64,000 nt of DNA, taken from NCBI GenBank assembly GCA_028671895.1, contig CM053796.1:32424860-32488859 (forward strand), given 5' to 3'. The stretch's first letter is position 1, and every line of letters starts with the position of its first letter. Of this stretch, positions 1-12,997 are shown piece by piece. A program made the position numbers and the translations under genes. The notes under the pieces were generated by a model. It ran no database searches. It was not told the origin of the DNA and saw only the letters and a list, made by a program, of their open reading frames with translations. The DNA is from Oenanthe sinensis. Lineage: Eukaryota > Streptophyta > Magnoliopsida > Apiales > Apiaceae.

Positions 1-20
1 TTATGCAAACTTTTTATCAG

Positions 21-766
21 GTACCATTTGGGGACAGATTTGCTGAGTTCTGATTCTGTAGGTGGTGACACTTTGTTAAAAAATCTTTGGCATCATCCTG
101 ATGCTATTTTGTGCTGCTCGTTGAAGGTTTGGAACTTGCCACAGCATGTGACATGTGACTATTTTCTTTCAGATACAATATATTCTGTTTAGAATGTGTA
201 TTCATCTTCCTTTCTCTGTGCTGCAGTCTTTGCCAGTCTTCATATTTGCTAATCAAGCAGGTCTGGACATGCTGGAGACCACATTAGTGGCTTTACAGGA
301 TATTACCCTAGATAAGATTTTTGATGACACTGGTCGCAAGGCTTTCAATTCTGAATTTGCCAAGATTATGCAGCAGGTAATGTATAAAACAAATGACTAT
401 GAAGTTTCATGTTGTTGGTAATGTATAAATAAATAACTGAAGTTTTCGTGTGACTGTCTTTATTCGTGTGTGTTATAATGTTCCGTTTATTGTCCAGATG
501 ATAGCTAGTAAAAACTAAAAACGTTTGCTTCTCTAGATGGTGACAGATAATAAATAATTTGGTGCAAATGTTTCTGTTACAAGAGTTTATAAGATTGAAT
601 CTGTAATTATTCTCAGGGTTTTGCCTACTTGCCGGGTGGGATCTGCATGTCAACAATGGGACGCCACGTTTCATTTGAGCAAGCCATAGCTTGGAAAGTC
701 CTAGCTGCAGAAGAGAACACTGTCCATTGCCTTGCATTTTCTTTTGTGAACTGGTCTTTTGTGTGA
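21..766 (+). CDS. REV: Class III HD-ZIP transcription factor, C-terminal end (REVOLUTA-like), 5' truncated by window
   Basis: Three terminal coding exons are visible: 21-126, 227-376 and 617-766 (TGA). They join in phase and give 134 residues of the C-terminal MEKHLA domain, starting YHLGTDLLSSDSVGG and continuing through FANQAGLDMLETTLVALQD and GFAYLPGGICMSTMGRH to the end CLAFSFVNWSFV. Class III HD-ZIP proteins carry homeodomain, leucine zipper, START and MEKHLA parts and act in the nucleus in adaxial polarity, meristem and vascular patterning. The first three parts and the miR165/166 target site lie to the left of the window. The NWSFV end and the AAEEN..HCLAF stretch resemble REVOLUTA more than the PHABULOSA pair as I recall them, so family membership is sure and the clade is likely. 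The gene runs towards the NCRK-type gene on the other strand. Confidence 0.93.
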
Positions 767-1670
767 CCATTTGTATCATTTCATTTTGATGTTAATAGGC
801 CAGAGCTTAGAGGGAGTATTTGCAAATGGGGAAGCAAAATGGATTAAGAAAAGAAGTTTTGTAATTATTATTAAGTGCAGGCAGGTTTTCCAGTTCGTTA
901 ATTGTCAATCAAATATGACATCCGTTTAGTGTTCAGTATTTGGGTAATTAAATCTAGTAGTGTTTCATTTTGTCTCGGTAGAGATTAGGTTACCCCCTCA
1001 CTGTGTTGATTCTGTGGATTTTAGTGCATGTTTTTTGGAAGAGAAAAGACAAGCAGCTTAGCCGGGCCCGATTTTAAAAAAAAGTTCAGGATTTGACTCG
1101 GATTGTCACGATGAAAGTTGCAAAATACATGCAAGTTAGAAACAATTAATTAGCAAAAGAGAAGAGTTGATAACAATGTTGCATTACACTTGTGTTGAGT
1201 TCCTTAGACTGTCTAAGACAGTGAGCTACATTTTGAAGTTGTGCAGTATCAATATCCCTGTATATAGGTATTGTAAGAAGAACCGATATGTAACCTTACC
1301 TCTACATTTATAATATTCTATTTTGTAAATCACAAGTTTCCCCGATCCCCACTTTGTAATAACATTTATTACCTGGGGATATATTGGGTGCTCATCCCAA
1401 ATAGTGGTATGATGAATATCTTTTATACCTTCTATAGCATGTTCATTAAAAAACTAGAATCAAGACTCTACATCATGTACTTTTGACTGCCAAAAGTTTA
1501 CATCATATTACACAGAAGGAGACATTCAAATTTACAAGGTCAAAATCTTAATAGTGTGTCAAAAAATCATGTGCATTTCTTTATAACATAAGGTTCAAAA
1601 TGAAATAATAATTTATAATCACACTGATCACTTCTGCAGCATTTTTGTTTTTTCAGTTTGATATTCATGA
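767..1670. other. Convergent intergenic spacer / two 3' UTRs
   Basis: About 900 bases lie between the stop codons of the HD-ZIP gene (+) and the NCRK-type gene (-). They must hold both 3' UTRs. I see no open frame with family similarity, no RNA gene and no transposon ends here. Confidence 0.7.
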
Positions 1671-4600
1671 TTACAAGGAAAGTCTCACACTTGAGCAACT
1701 GAAGGTTTCGAACCGGGGCTCTGTTAAATCTACTTTCTCCTCGTCACAATGGGACACATCAATTGGCAATGAACGTCGCGGTGACCACCTATCAGATGTG
1801 ATGAGTCCACGCTCCTCAGCCTCAAGAACATCCTCGTGTAGATTGTTATTGTCAGGCACCTGATTGACAGGCTCATTTGTTAGGCCACGGGTAGAGGAGC
1901 TCTGCCACATACATAAATTAAAACATTTACCATGTCCAATATGTATGACCAAGCAATGCACATGCATTAATCCAACGAAACAAGAGGGATTATCATAGCT
2001 CCATGAGTCCATGACCATACTTGAAACATGTGATTCCTTTTTGAGACACACTTCAATGATGTAGGACAGACACATGAAGTTGGGAATGTAGACGGAGATG
2101 AGTAGAAATAGAAAGCGAGACATTTCGACAAATAATTCATTGATTATTATCCCAAGTAATGATAAATATACAACCACAGCCATATTATCCCAAATGATGA
2201 TATGGCCAAACAGAGAAGTGGGGATGAATGCTATTATGAGTTGTATACATTACCAACAACCACAAATTTTTGCACACACCACAACCATATATATGTATGT
2301 CATATATCTATTCTAAATTTTCTCCATGACAGCTGAAACATAAGACCTACAACATGGATATGTCATCTTAATCTCTTGTGAATATGTTAATGCTAATAAC
2401 CAACAAGCAATTCCACTTGTTTTCATTTCGAAATAGCATTATTTTTATAGATTTTTTTAATGAATGTCAAATAGTGACATATTTGGCCATTCAGGGATAA
2501 TAAAGGACACTTCTCAGCAGTAATTTAAGCACAGTATTTGAGATATATGTTTTAATACCTGAAAAAGATTTATAGAATAATTTCTTCTTCGAGATTTTTC
2601 TGGGGCAATAGTTGACAGGATTTGAACCACCTCACTCATTGTTGGTCGGGAGTCCGGATCTAACAGCAGACACTCTTTTGCTAGGTAAGCCATTATCTGC
2701 ATCTCTTCTTCTGGATATATACCTTTCAGATGTGGATCAGGCAACTCTAAGATTACTTTCCTGCTATCTAGCAACCGAGGAGTCGCCTGAGAAATAAGGT
2801 CGAGGTGCGGTATGTTATAGCTTATATTTGATACAATCAAGAAACTTGAACCCTCGAGTATATACACATAAGTAAGATGCAGTCTGCACAAATATATTGA
2901 TAACTATGTAACAAAGTTAATCTGAAAAAGATCTCCCAACACAGGGACACAATATGTCTGTGCAGTAAACGCATAGGTTCTGTTTGATCGGTATTCATTA
3001 AAACATGTGGAATAAGGTGAAACTGGCACGTATAGTAGACCATAGGCTTCTTACATGACATGAACAAATGGCAGAGAGAACATGTGAAACAGATAAGGTG
3101 ACATAAGGAAAAAGACATTTATCCTCAATGTACAGAGGTTTCGATATAAACTAAAAAGCACCTACAAGATTAGATGAGCCAAAATGACCTATGGCGGCAA
3201 CCGGCAGGTTAGAGAACTGTTATCCTGTTACATTTTCTCCATTTCACAATATTTGAATTAATTCTATGCAACACATAACCCAGGATAGGAACTGCTAAAG
3301 GTTGAAGAGATGAAATTATCATAAATAACACATCCAGAACACATGTTATATCTACTGATGACACATTTCTGGATGCAACTGTGCGAGTAGAAGAAATGCA
3401 TAATGAAGTATAATACTCGGAAGTATAAGCTATAAATGAGAAATGATATGGTAAGTAAAACATAAGAAAATTTATAAGTTTCCATACCCATATGACAAGG
3501 CTTTCTTCTCCCTTTTCAGGTGATTTATGAATGGGATGCCGACCAGTGATCAATTCAAGGAGGACAACCCCGAAACTAAAAACATCCGACTTAAGAGAAG
3601 CTCTTCCTACAATTGCATATTCAGGTGCAAAATAGCCAAAAGTCCCTTGCATTCTAGCTGGAGAACTTGAACAGCTAGGTACACCATCATTAATCCAATG
3701 TTTGGCCATACCTAGATCAGTAATCTGCATGTACGTGTATGTATATCTATATAGGTAAGAGTTCAAATGCAAACTGCAGATAATTTAGACCCTACGGTAT
3801 TTATAATCTAGCAACTTTAGTCCCTTTATATAAATAATTTTGATTGTTAAAGAAAAGTTGTACTTGAAGAAAAGTTGTACAACATTACAAATTTACATCG
3901 AGTACTTTCATTAATCAAATCAATCAACTAATTTATTTGACAATTCTTGCAAGTCTGAAAGTATTTAAATTCCTGCAATGGACTGTTCTGAAAAATAAAT
4001 ATAGTCTATCTTTACCTTAGCTCTCCAGTTTTCATCCAATAGAATGTTAGTAGATTTGACATCCCTATGCAAAATTTTTGGAGCAGCTGCTTCATGGAGA
4101 TACTCCAAACCTTTAGCAGCTCCGAGGGCAATTGCTATTCTGATACCCCAGTCAAGGCATTTTCCTGAAACTCCATCTAGATAATCTCTAAGATTTCCAT
4201 TGGGCATGTACTCAAAAACCAGTAGCCTTTCAACACGTTTTCCTTGGTTTTCTGAGCAGAACCCAAGCAAAGGCACCACATGACAATGGTGGAGTCTCGA
4301 TATAAGTTCAATCTGATAGCACAAACACAAAAACATCGTCCGCAAAAAAATGATATTAGCATGCAATATTACATCTTCTCGAAATGGTCAACAAGAAATA
4401 GAAAGCTTTTAGCATAGAAGGAAGAGTGAGCCAGCACCTCAGTCAAAAAATCAGATTCCGCATTAGGCCCTTCTTGGGCTTTCATCCGCTTAACTGCAAC
4501 TGTTCCACCATCTTTGAGATGACCACAGTAAACATAGCTGCTTCCTCCCATTCCTATTAAATTAGATTCAGAGAACTTATTCGTTGCATTTTCCAATTCT

Positions 4601-7600
4601 ACGTATGAAAACTGCAGAAGTGTCCCCGGTATCATTCCGTCTTTGCTTCTAAAGAAAAATGAAGCCCTCTGCATGCATCCTGCGGAGCAGAGTGGAATAG
4701 GTCAAAATATTGAACATGATGCAGAGAAAACAGAGCAACATAAAGAATGTTGCATTAGTCTTGGGCTGCCACAACATTAGAAAAGTGTCAAAACCATAAA
4801 GCAGCCAGCTGCAAATTATATAAAAATGGTTGGCATCTCTCTCTAGTCTATTTATCTCAGTACCTATTAAACAAACGGCATCATTTGAAATTTTGCCTGT
4901 GCTGAAATTTAATTAAGTTCCAACTTGAGCATATACACGGACTAAATTGTGCTATATCTTTTTAATAGTCTTTTATGTGTGTGTGTGTTATAAACCAAAC
5001 CAAACGCACCCATTATATCACACTCGGAAGTAAAGTTTATGGGGGTAAGAATTAAGATGTAAACAGACCTTTGCTTTTCGAGAAAATATATATGTTCAGA
5101 TATATGCTGAATATTAGGAGGGGGGGGAGACATCAATAAAATTCAAAAACAATAGAATAATAGGATTAAAAAACTGTTTGCAAAACAACCATGCAGTAAT
5201 GTATCGATAGTACTAGTTATCGCTCACATAATGCACCTAATCAGATAAAGTATGTTTCTCAATTTGGTGAAAAAAGAAGACAGTACTTTCATTACAAATA
5301 GCTAAACTGAAGCTTGGTGAAAAAAGAAGACTACTTATGTCACACAACTACAAGAAGCAATAATTTAGTACTTCAAAATAACCAAAGCACAACAGCCAAT
5401 TATAACTATGGATATGTACCTACAACAGGATTGACGGGGGAGCTTATATAGACTTTAAATTCTGGCAACGAATAAGCTCTGTGGCTTATCAAGTTTGTTG
5501 TACTGTTATAAGTTGAATCCTTGTCAGACGAGAAGGCAGATTTTTCAATAGAATATTTTTCCTTTCTATAGAAATACCACATAACCGAACCAAGAATTGC
5601 AAGAGTTGACAGTGCAACACATAGCAAGAGAATAATCACAACTACTTTGCTGGACACTCTTCTCTTTGGAAATTCTGTCTCCCTAGCAGAGCCTGCAGAG
5701 AAACAAGAGAAATAATTTACTAGCTCCGCTGTAAATATATGAAAAGCATGTTAAAAGAAAAAGGGGCTCAGTTGTATTGATTTAGTTGCTTGACGTAGTT
5801 GCAGCTTGTTGCTTGGCTCTATGTCGAGTTCATTGTTTTTTTGATCGCGGGGTAGGCCCCTAGATTTGTATATTCTTTTTCTTTCTTTATAAAATTTTTC
5901 ATTTAGCAAAAAAAAAACTGAATTGGCATCACAGCTCAATTAGATGGCTGTCTACAACGTTTCAGATTCTCTTATACAGATGATTAATGATTAGTAAAGA
6001 ATTGATATTAAAGGGTTTCATATATGTAACGTTAAGTTACCATCTCTTCTATAACCTTAGGATGGTAGGAGTAGTTTGAACTTGAGACTGCTGGATTGAA
6101 AGAGCTCTGATCCCATGTCAAGTAACCAACTCTCGTATTTATATCATGTTTATATGTTATAGTATAAGAGGATAGTTGTTTAATTTTCGAGGGGAGTACT
6201 CTATGGTTAGAAATTAAATTGATAATTAGTATATATACTTCCAGGTGGTGTAATAAAAGAATACCTGACTTGCAATTGCATGAACTAAAGCAGATGGAAT
6301 CATGATCATTAGACACTCTAGGTAACTCATCAGCGGCACAGATGCAAACCCATTTACTCGTACTTGAATCATTAACAACTGCATAGATATGAACGTAGTT
6401 TGCAAGTAAGTCTAAACAGATTTAAAAAGTACTAATTTTCTTATGCCAAAACAAACTAGTACTTCCACACAAAAAATATCAAGTGCATTGCTGCCTGGAA
6501 ACACAGACTTATTAATCATTTACACAAAAGGATGCGGAGACATAGAACATATCTTTATTAAGAATAAAAATATTCTGGCCATATACATGTTTCTAACTGA
6601 ATATATCATTCACTTTCTTAAACTGAAACTATGAGCTTCTTGCCTAATTAACATTGTAATTGTTTCCTTTATGCTTTCTTTTTTACTTCAATCGGCATTT
6701 AATATGTCCTCTCAGAGCTCTCTTATAAAATGTTAAATGAATGTCTACAATAGGCCAAGGTACATCAATATGTAACCCAGTGTTATGGTGCTAGATGTAC
6801 CAAAATAAGAGAGGATTATAATGACAGTGGAGAACCTAACACATTGATTGACTGTGTAAACAAAAACAATGTACAAGATTATAAATAATCTATAATTTTT
6901 GTCATACTGTAAAATTAATTTACTAAATTCAATGCCGAGTTGCCAACTAAAATTTAACATGTATAAAACTAAACATATTTTGTAACTTTATAATAAAGGT
7001 GTAGATAGTATTTGTAATTGACGAACTTGCTAACGAGCTGTTTCAACGTATATTCAAACCGCTCATGTTCATGTTTGGCTCGTTAATGGATTTAAAAAGT
7101 AAATTTTAGCTGGTGTTTGGCTTTTTTTGGTTTCAAATCAAACATGAACAAGCTTTGATCAAAACAAACACCGACATTTTTATGAGCGTCTAGGCTCATT
7201 TAGAGTACTACTTGGTTGGATCAGACTATTAGGTTTATAGTTTATCAAAACAACAGGAATTGCTTATCATATCAGAGCATTAAAAGATAATGTGTAAGAG
7301 CATAACATATTCAGAGGATGCTATACAGGATGAACAGTATACCAGGACTGCAATCACATGATGGAGCACAATTAGTTAAAACAGCTAAGCTATTATTCCC
7401 TTTATAAGCTGAACAAGTACATGCCCACTTGTTTTCAGATGCATCAGAAAGTTCCTCTGCAACAGAGAAAGTGAATTGATTTATTAGTGTTTTATGAATA
7501 TTAAGAAAATTTAGGTGTTACAATTATAGTTATTTTACTAAACATAACAATCTCGGTCTACCACGAAGTTTTGAAAATTTTATTGAGTAGAAGCTTTCCT

Positions 7601-7770
7601 ATTTCAACTAATCAACTGAAACAGCCCCAGAAAAAATCTCTAAAATCATACAACAATTAAAAAAAAACTACGATATACAAATACACGGTTTGATACTAAC
7701 CAGAAAGAATAGGATGTATCAAGATGACGCTAAAAAGACAGGCAAAACCGAATTTTACTTTGAACTTCAT
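1671..7770 (-). CDS. NCRK: Receptor-like Ser/Thr kinase of the NCRK type, complete
   Basis: Nine coding exons, read on the minus strand: 7701-7770, 7343-7456, 6265-6378, 5420-5692, 4438-4679, 4016-4312, 3488-3724, 2559-2786, 1671-1901. All junctions are GT-AG and in phase, giving 601 residues. Residues 1-23 are a signal peptide (MKFKVKFGFACLFSVILIHP). Two small exons of equal size (114 bases each) encode a Cys-rich ectodomain (ACTC, CDC, CIC, CNC). A membrane segment spans about 116-141, followed by a kinase with glycine loop IGMGGSSYVY (232-241), VAVK lysine 254, HRDVKSTN (catalytic Asp355), DLG at 373 in place of DFG, and an APEYA motif. The tail has the VDLTEPRFE motif typical of NCRK. NCRK is a plasma-membrane/endosomal kinase known to bind ROP GTPases. 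Start choice rests on the signal peptide. A likely 5' UTR acceptor, preceded by a TACTAAT branch-point-like motif, ends at 7832, so the leader probably contains an intron. Confidence 0.95.
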
Positions 7771-10700
7771 TTCCACGGGCTTAAATTGAGTACGCAAGGC
7801 ATTGCATGACCAAGAAATTGACTAGGTAGACCTACAAATATTAGTAATCATATAAGAGGCATGCTGCATGCATAACAGCAATACACACAACGTAAACAGA
7901 GAGAGATCCATTCTCGGGAAATTAAAGTAAGTATACATAACAGATTAACAGCCGTGTATTAACAAAATCAAAATGTAATGCAATCCTTCAATACATAAAC
8001 GCTTAATGTCACCAGTGTTACATGACAACTATACGGGGAACTATTCACACTGCATACAGGTCATAAAAATTTGATATAATGTGCAGGTGTATAAAGTATA
8101 AACTGATGCTAACCTTGGTTGAAATGGCACGACTAGGTTTTATATTATTTATAAAACCTAGGTTTTATTTATAAAACCTTAAATAATTTATTTCATCTTA
8201 CTTCTAAATGTATCAATGTGTCCATTCTGCAATATCATGGTGAGTCCAAGGAAAAGAAAGGAGGTTGCAGAAAACTTGTCTTGCATTTGCATTGTATGTT
8301 GTTAACCAACAAAGCGTCAATTATATATTGAACGAGTAAATTACATCACAGAAATTTGCCATCACAAAAGTCCTAAAACTCTAACAATTAATTGTAACTA
8401 CAAGTAATAACTATAAGTACTTTGTTTCATATCCATTCCACGCCTGTAGTGACAACAGGAATACTATTTGAGAAAAACAAACGCAATACCAGTAATTCTG
8501 CAATTCCAATGAGTTAAAAGGCAAGAAGTCTGTCATATCTAATGATTCTCAAAAAAAAAATGAAGAACAGTAATGCATTAGACAATAAGTTTCATACTTC
8601 ACTTTGTAAAGAAACAGTGTGTAGTGATATATCAAAGCAGGTAATTATGTTCATCAGTGATTCATTTAAAAAAATATTAACTGTAAAAAAAGCAAAGAAA
8701 CCAATTGCTAAACACTTACTTTTCGATGTAGGAAAAACAAGATCTTCGGAGAAAAAATTTCTTGTTAAAGTCAAGTTTTAGGAATAAGTTTCCAACGAAC
8801 ATAGCCAAAAGAGGAAGATGCGTACCTTTTTTCTCAAGTGGTTGTGTATTTCAGTCTAAATCATCCATCCAATTCTGCAACATGTTGATAGGAACTTTGT
8901 AAGAATTTATGGAGGTATACTACCACATTGACAGAATGGCTCAAATGCGGATCAGAAGTTACATCCATGAATAGATTTGATCAAGCACCACATTATATAA
9001 CTTAATCAAAGTATGTATAGGCAATACACAACACCTTGGGTACATGGGTGGGCATATATGCAGATGATTTATTGAGATGCAAAATCAAATTTTATCGAAA
9101 TCATTTCAATTTGCAAAAGATACTTCTAGGAAGACTTTCAAATCAACTCCATCAGAAACTAAAAATAGCTCTACAAGTCACATATCCATAAAAAAAAATA
9201 GCTATGCATCTCAAAGACACTGAAAATCAAATGAATACGAGATACTTGGCAACAATTATCACAAGAAATGAAACATGCATCAAACTTTAAGACACTCTTT
9301 CGAAAATCCATTTGTCGATCATTTCAGCAACAGGTAAAAACTAGCACCCACCATCTGTAAAACTTGAAGCTAAGATTGTTCAAAGCACCTTGTAGCATTG
9401 GCAGTGTAGTGAAACCAGCAGCAGAGCAAAGTACAAAAAGATTTTGTTTTGTTTTTTTATCAATAGTGTCAAAAGAATGATTCTTTATAATTGGCAGCAC
9501 CATGGAATCCGTTACATGGTTAAAAGCCAAAAAAGTAGTGCCACACACACAATGACAATTAATTTAAACAAAAATGATCACAGGTGCATTTTATTTATAT
9601 ATCATTAATTTATAATAATTATAGAGAAGTTCGACTGTTCAACCCCCATCACCCACCACAAAGCAAGCTACCCTACCTAACCCACAAATCTGAAAGTGAC
9701 CACTTAACCAACTAATCAACACATTACATAATCTAATACCACAAATTACTATAAATCCAGCTTTTTCAAGAACTTGATTCTGCTTTATCAGTACATACAA
9801 ATCTTTCTACTTTGCAATCATTTTCTTCTTTCCTATTTTACTTATAAAATTATGAACATTTTTTATACATTGTTCAGACTTCAAATTATCACAGCGACGT
9901 AACATGCAAGCGAGCAACGAACTGCGATGCTAGCTTTTTCTCTTAAAAATCGGAATCCCTATTTAAATTGAAGTAAACGACAATAGAACAGTGCACGTAT
10001 TTGTAGGGTCCGGATATGTGATAAATGATTGTCACAACAATTTATCCGTTATAATTTTTCGCGTATAATATTAAGGTAAGGAAATTGTGAAGTTAGAGGT
10101 CATATCATTTATCTACGTCGCATTTCTAAAAATCTTCATAAGAAAAAAATGTTGATAAATTATTGTGAACAATCAATTATTCTAGAATAGTTGCCTTTAT
10201 AGTAGTAATTTATACAGTAGTAAGGTGTGACAAATTTCAAATATATTAACGTTAACACAAGACTTTATAGGAATTCGATACAGTGAACACTGGAGTGTGA
10301 GTGTGTGACCCATCAACTCTGTGTCGGTTGTCGGCACAATAGGAACTAGTGAGGCTGTGATCAAATCTAGGCTGTTGGATCAAGTCAACTAACTACAGGA
10401 AATTAGTTTTTTAGTGAAATTAATAACATAAGCCACATATTTAGCTGGCAAATAAATAAGTATGGGCCTTTTTTATTTTATTAATTAATAGGAAAATAGT
10501 ATTAAATATATCTGAATCCTTTATTAATTGATTGGGCCATCGAATTGAAAGGCCTGATTCCGAAATTCAGTATCTGCTAAATCAGGCTATTCACTTAATA
10601 AACTGTCGGTTCATTCAAACAATATACAGTACATATCAGCTCATAATGATGATTATTTCTAAAATTCATATTCTTACATTAATAATTTAGACCAATAATA

Positions 10701-10931
10701 AGAAAAATGTTATTTTCTAGACAAATTTCTTTATTTTCATAACCATATCATGAGACCGGAAATATAATTCTATTTATTTTAAAAATTATAACTTTTCTCT
10801 TAAATTAACATTTTTCTAATTTTATTATTAATTATCTTATTTTACTGTAGAAAAAACGTACTCATTTATCACACTTATAAACCTAAGTGTGAATAAAGTG
10901 GGATATAAATATCCAATGTGCGACTTAGATA
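7771..10931. other. NCRK upstream region: leader intron and probable promoter
   Basis: The 5' leader exon next to the ATG appears to begin at 7831 on the minus strand, so a leader intron and at least one non-coding exon should lie upstream. A donor-like AAG|GTACGC read on the minus strand near 8824 is one possible end of that exon, but I cannot fix it. Otherwise the stretch is AT-rich with no frame that resembles a protein. A short duplicated palindromic motif sits at 8134-8180 and is listed separately. Confidence 0.4.
8134..8180. repeat. Twin short palindromes in the NCRK leader region
   Basis: Two adjoining copies of a palindrome that reads AGGTTTTAT...ATAAAACCT, joined by AAAACCTAGGTTTT, itself an inverted repeat. 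It may be a footprint or a very small foldback element; no target duplication is clear. Confidence 0.5.
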
Positions 10932-11186
10932 CTCCCTACATCACTAATTAGCTTTTCATTTTATTTTTTGTAGGGTTAAATTAACTAATTTTTGAATGTA
11001 ATTTAAAAATTAATATATAACTGAAAATATTTAAAATTTTATATTATTAAAGAGTATATATAATCTACTTTAAAATTTATATTAGATTTTAAAATTATAA
11101 AAAAATAATTTTTAATTTTCAATCAAAAATTAATCAATTTAATCATTAAAAAATCAAAATGAACAACTAATTAGGAAGGAAGGGAT
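10932..11186. mobile_element. Stowaway-like MITE (Tc1/mariner type), non-autonomous
   Basis: Terminal inverted repeats of about 60 bases: the left end reads CTCCCTACATCACTAATTAG and the right end, on the other strand, CCCTTCCTTCCTAATTAG, with further matching TTCATTTT, ATTTTTT and TAATTTTTGA inside both arms. The element is about 255 bp, AT-rich, without coding capacity and flanked by TA. The size, the CTCCCT start and the TA flank fit Stowaway. The arms are diverged, so it is an old copy. Confidence 0.65.
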
Positions 11187-12014
11187 TAATCCCCGCTCTC
11201 CTGAAAAATCAAATTTATAACCATTAATAAATAGGCCGATCATAATTTGGATACCTGAATAGTAGGTCTCGCCTTTTTTTTAGTTCATTTTATGATGAAT
11301 TAATATTATCATGGATGAAGTAATATTAATAAAAAAATTCTAAATAAACTAAAATGTGATTTAAAAAAATAGTAGATATAGCATTGTAATTATGCTATTT
11401 TGTAAAATGTCTTTAAACCAAAAAGGAGCATATTATTAAATCATATACTAACAAAAAGAATAACTCCGTGTAAAATACATCCAAATGAATGAAATAAGCC
11501 GCCGGAGGACCACAAATTTTATAAAGAATATATACAAATATCGATAACTATATATCATTAGGTAATAATTATTAGATCTATTAATTTATTATAACATATA
11601 TTGGTCATGACAAAGGTGTTAATGGCTTCATAATTCTAGTGCCTTTTGGTTTGGCCAAAAAACTGGACAATACACTCTAGTAGCTTACACAGGTATGAAC
11701 CAAAATTCTATCTCATTCATCCCTTTTCTATGAAAATTTTACAAGTATTTTAAATAAATAAAAAATTATTATATTTGATTTATATTATTTTAAAATAAAA
11801 TAAGCCAAAATAACAAACGTGACATATCACTTTTAAGTTTTAAGATGATGGTGAGTAGTAGCAGCTCTCCTGGGAGGAGTTGTAAGACTCTCGTCTTTTT
11901 TCTCATTGGGCCTCGTGCTATATACATGCATTCATTCATGTTTTATGTTTATTGACTTGTTGAGCACTATATATTCAGTTAAAATATATTGACTGCTAAC
12001 CAAAACATACTTAA
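11187..12014. other. AT-rich intergenic DNA
   Basis: No coding signature, RNA gene or clear transposon ends seen between the two inverted-repeat elements. Confidence 0.6.
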
Positions 12015-12023
12015 AATTTATTA

Positions 12024-12988
12024 GAGTTTTTTGCACTTTGCATCCCCATGGTTTTTTTCATTGTCACTTTGGTACCCATATTTTTATTAGTGACACTTTG
12101 CATCCCACAACATTTATTTTCGGTGCATTTTGCACCCTTTCCATAGAAAACCCAGGGATATTTTTGGAAATTCAAAATTTTTAATATAATCAGATCTTTA
12201 TTAAGCTTTTTGACCCTCTAAACGATATTTTTTTGAAAATTTTAAAGAACGAAAGTTGTAGAGAACGTAAAGATCTTTTCAAAACAATTGAGTTCAAAAT
12301 TTTCGGGATCTTTTTTGTGATTTTTTTTAATAAATTACAAAATTAGTAATCTTATAAAATTCGTAATAAATTCAATTTATTTTGGATTTAGATATTTTTT
12401 TATGATTCAGAAATTATTTTTAATTACTTATAACTTTCGTTTATGATGTTTACTCATATTATGTTTCTTACTTATTCTAAAAAAAAATTAAAGATATTTA
12501 GAACACTTTTTTTAATTTACAAATTTATTAAGCGTGGTTTATTTAATTCCCCGAAAATTTTGAACCTTATCATTTTAAGAAATTTTTTTCGTTATCTACA
12601 ACTTTCATTCTTTAAATTTTTTCATAAAATATCGTTTAGAGGATTAAAACAAATTTACAAATTCATTAAACATAGGTTTTATTTAATTCCAATTTCGTTA
12701 TAATCCCGAAAATTTTGAACTCAATTGTTTTGAAAAGATCTTTATGTTCTCTACAACTTTCGTTCTTTAAAATTTTTAAAAAAATATCGTTTAGAGGGTC
12801 AAAAAGCTTAATAAAGATCTGATTATATTAAAAATTTTGAATTTCCAAAAATATCCCTGGGTTTTTTATGGAAAGGGTGCAAAATGCACCGAAAATAAAT
12901 GTTGTGGGATGCAAAGTGTCACTAATAAAAATATGGGTACCAAAGTGACAATGAAAAAAACCATGGGGATGCAAAGTGCAAAAAACTC
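12024..12988. mobile_element. MULE-type foldback element with 9-bp target duplication
   Basis: The two ends are near-identical inverted arms of 286 bases each (12024-12309 and 12703-12988), beginning GAGTTTTTTGCACTTTGCAT. Only a few mismatches separate the arms. The element is flanked by the exact 9-bp direct repeat AATTTATTA (12015-12023 and 12989-12997). Long terminal inverted repeats with a 9-bp duplication are the hallmark of Mutator-like elements. No transposase is present: the central ~390 bases hold only AT-rich sequence with further partial inverted copies. The close match of the arms and the perfect duplication suggest a fairly recent insertion. Confidence 0.9.
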
Positions 12989-12997
12989 AATTTATTA

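Noticed and set aside
366..779. 137-codon minus-strand frame over the HD-ZIP exons
   Set aside because: Antisense shadow of the MEKHLA-coding exons and intron; no family likeness.
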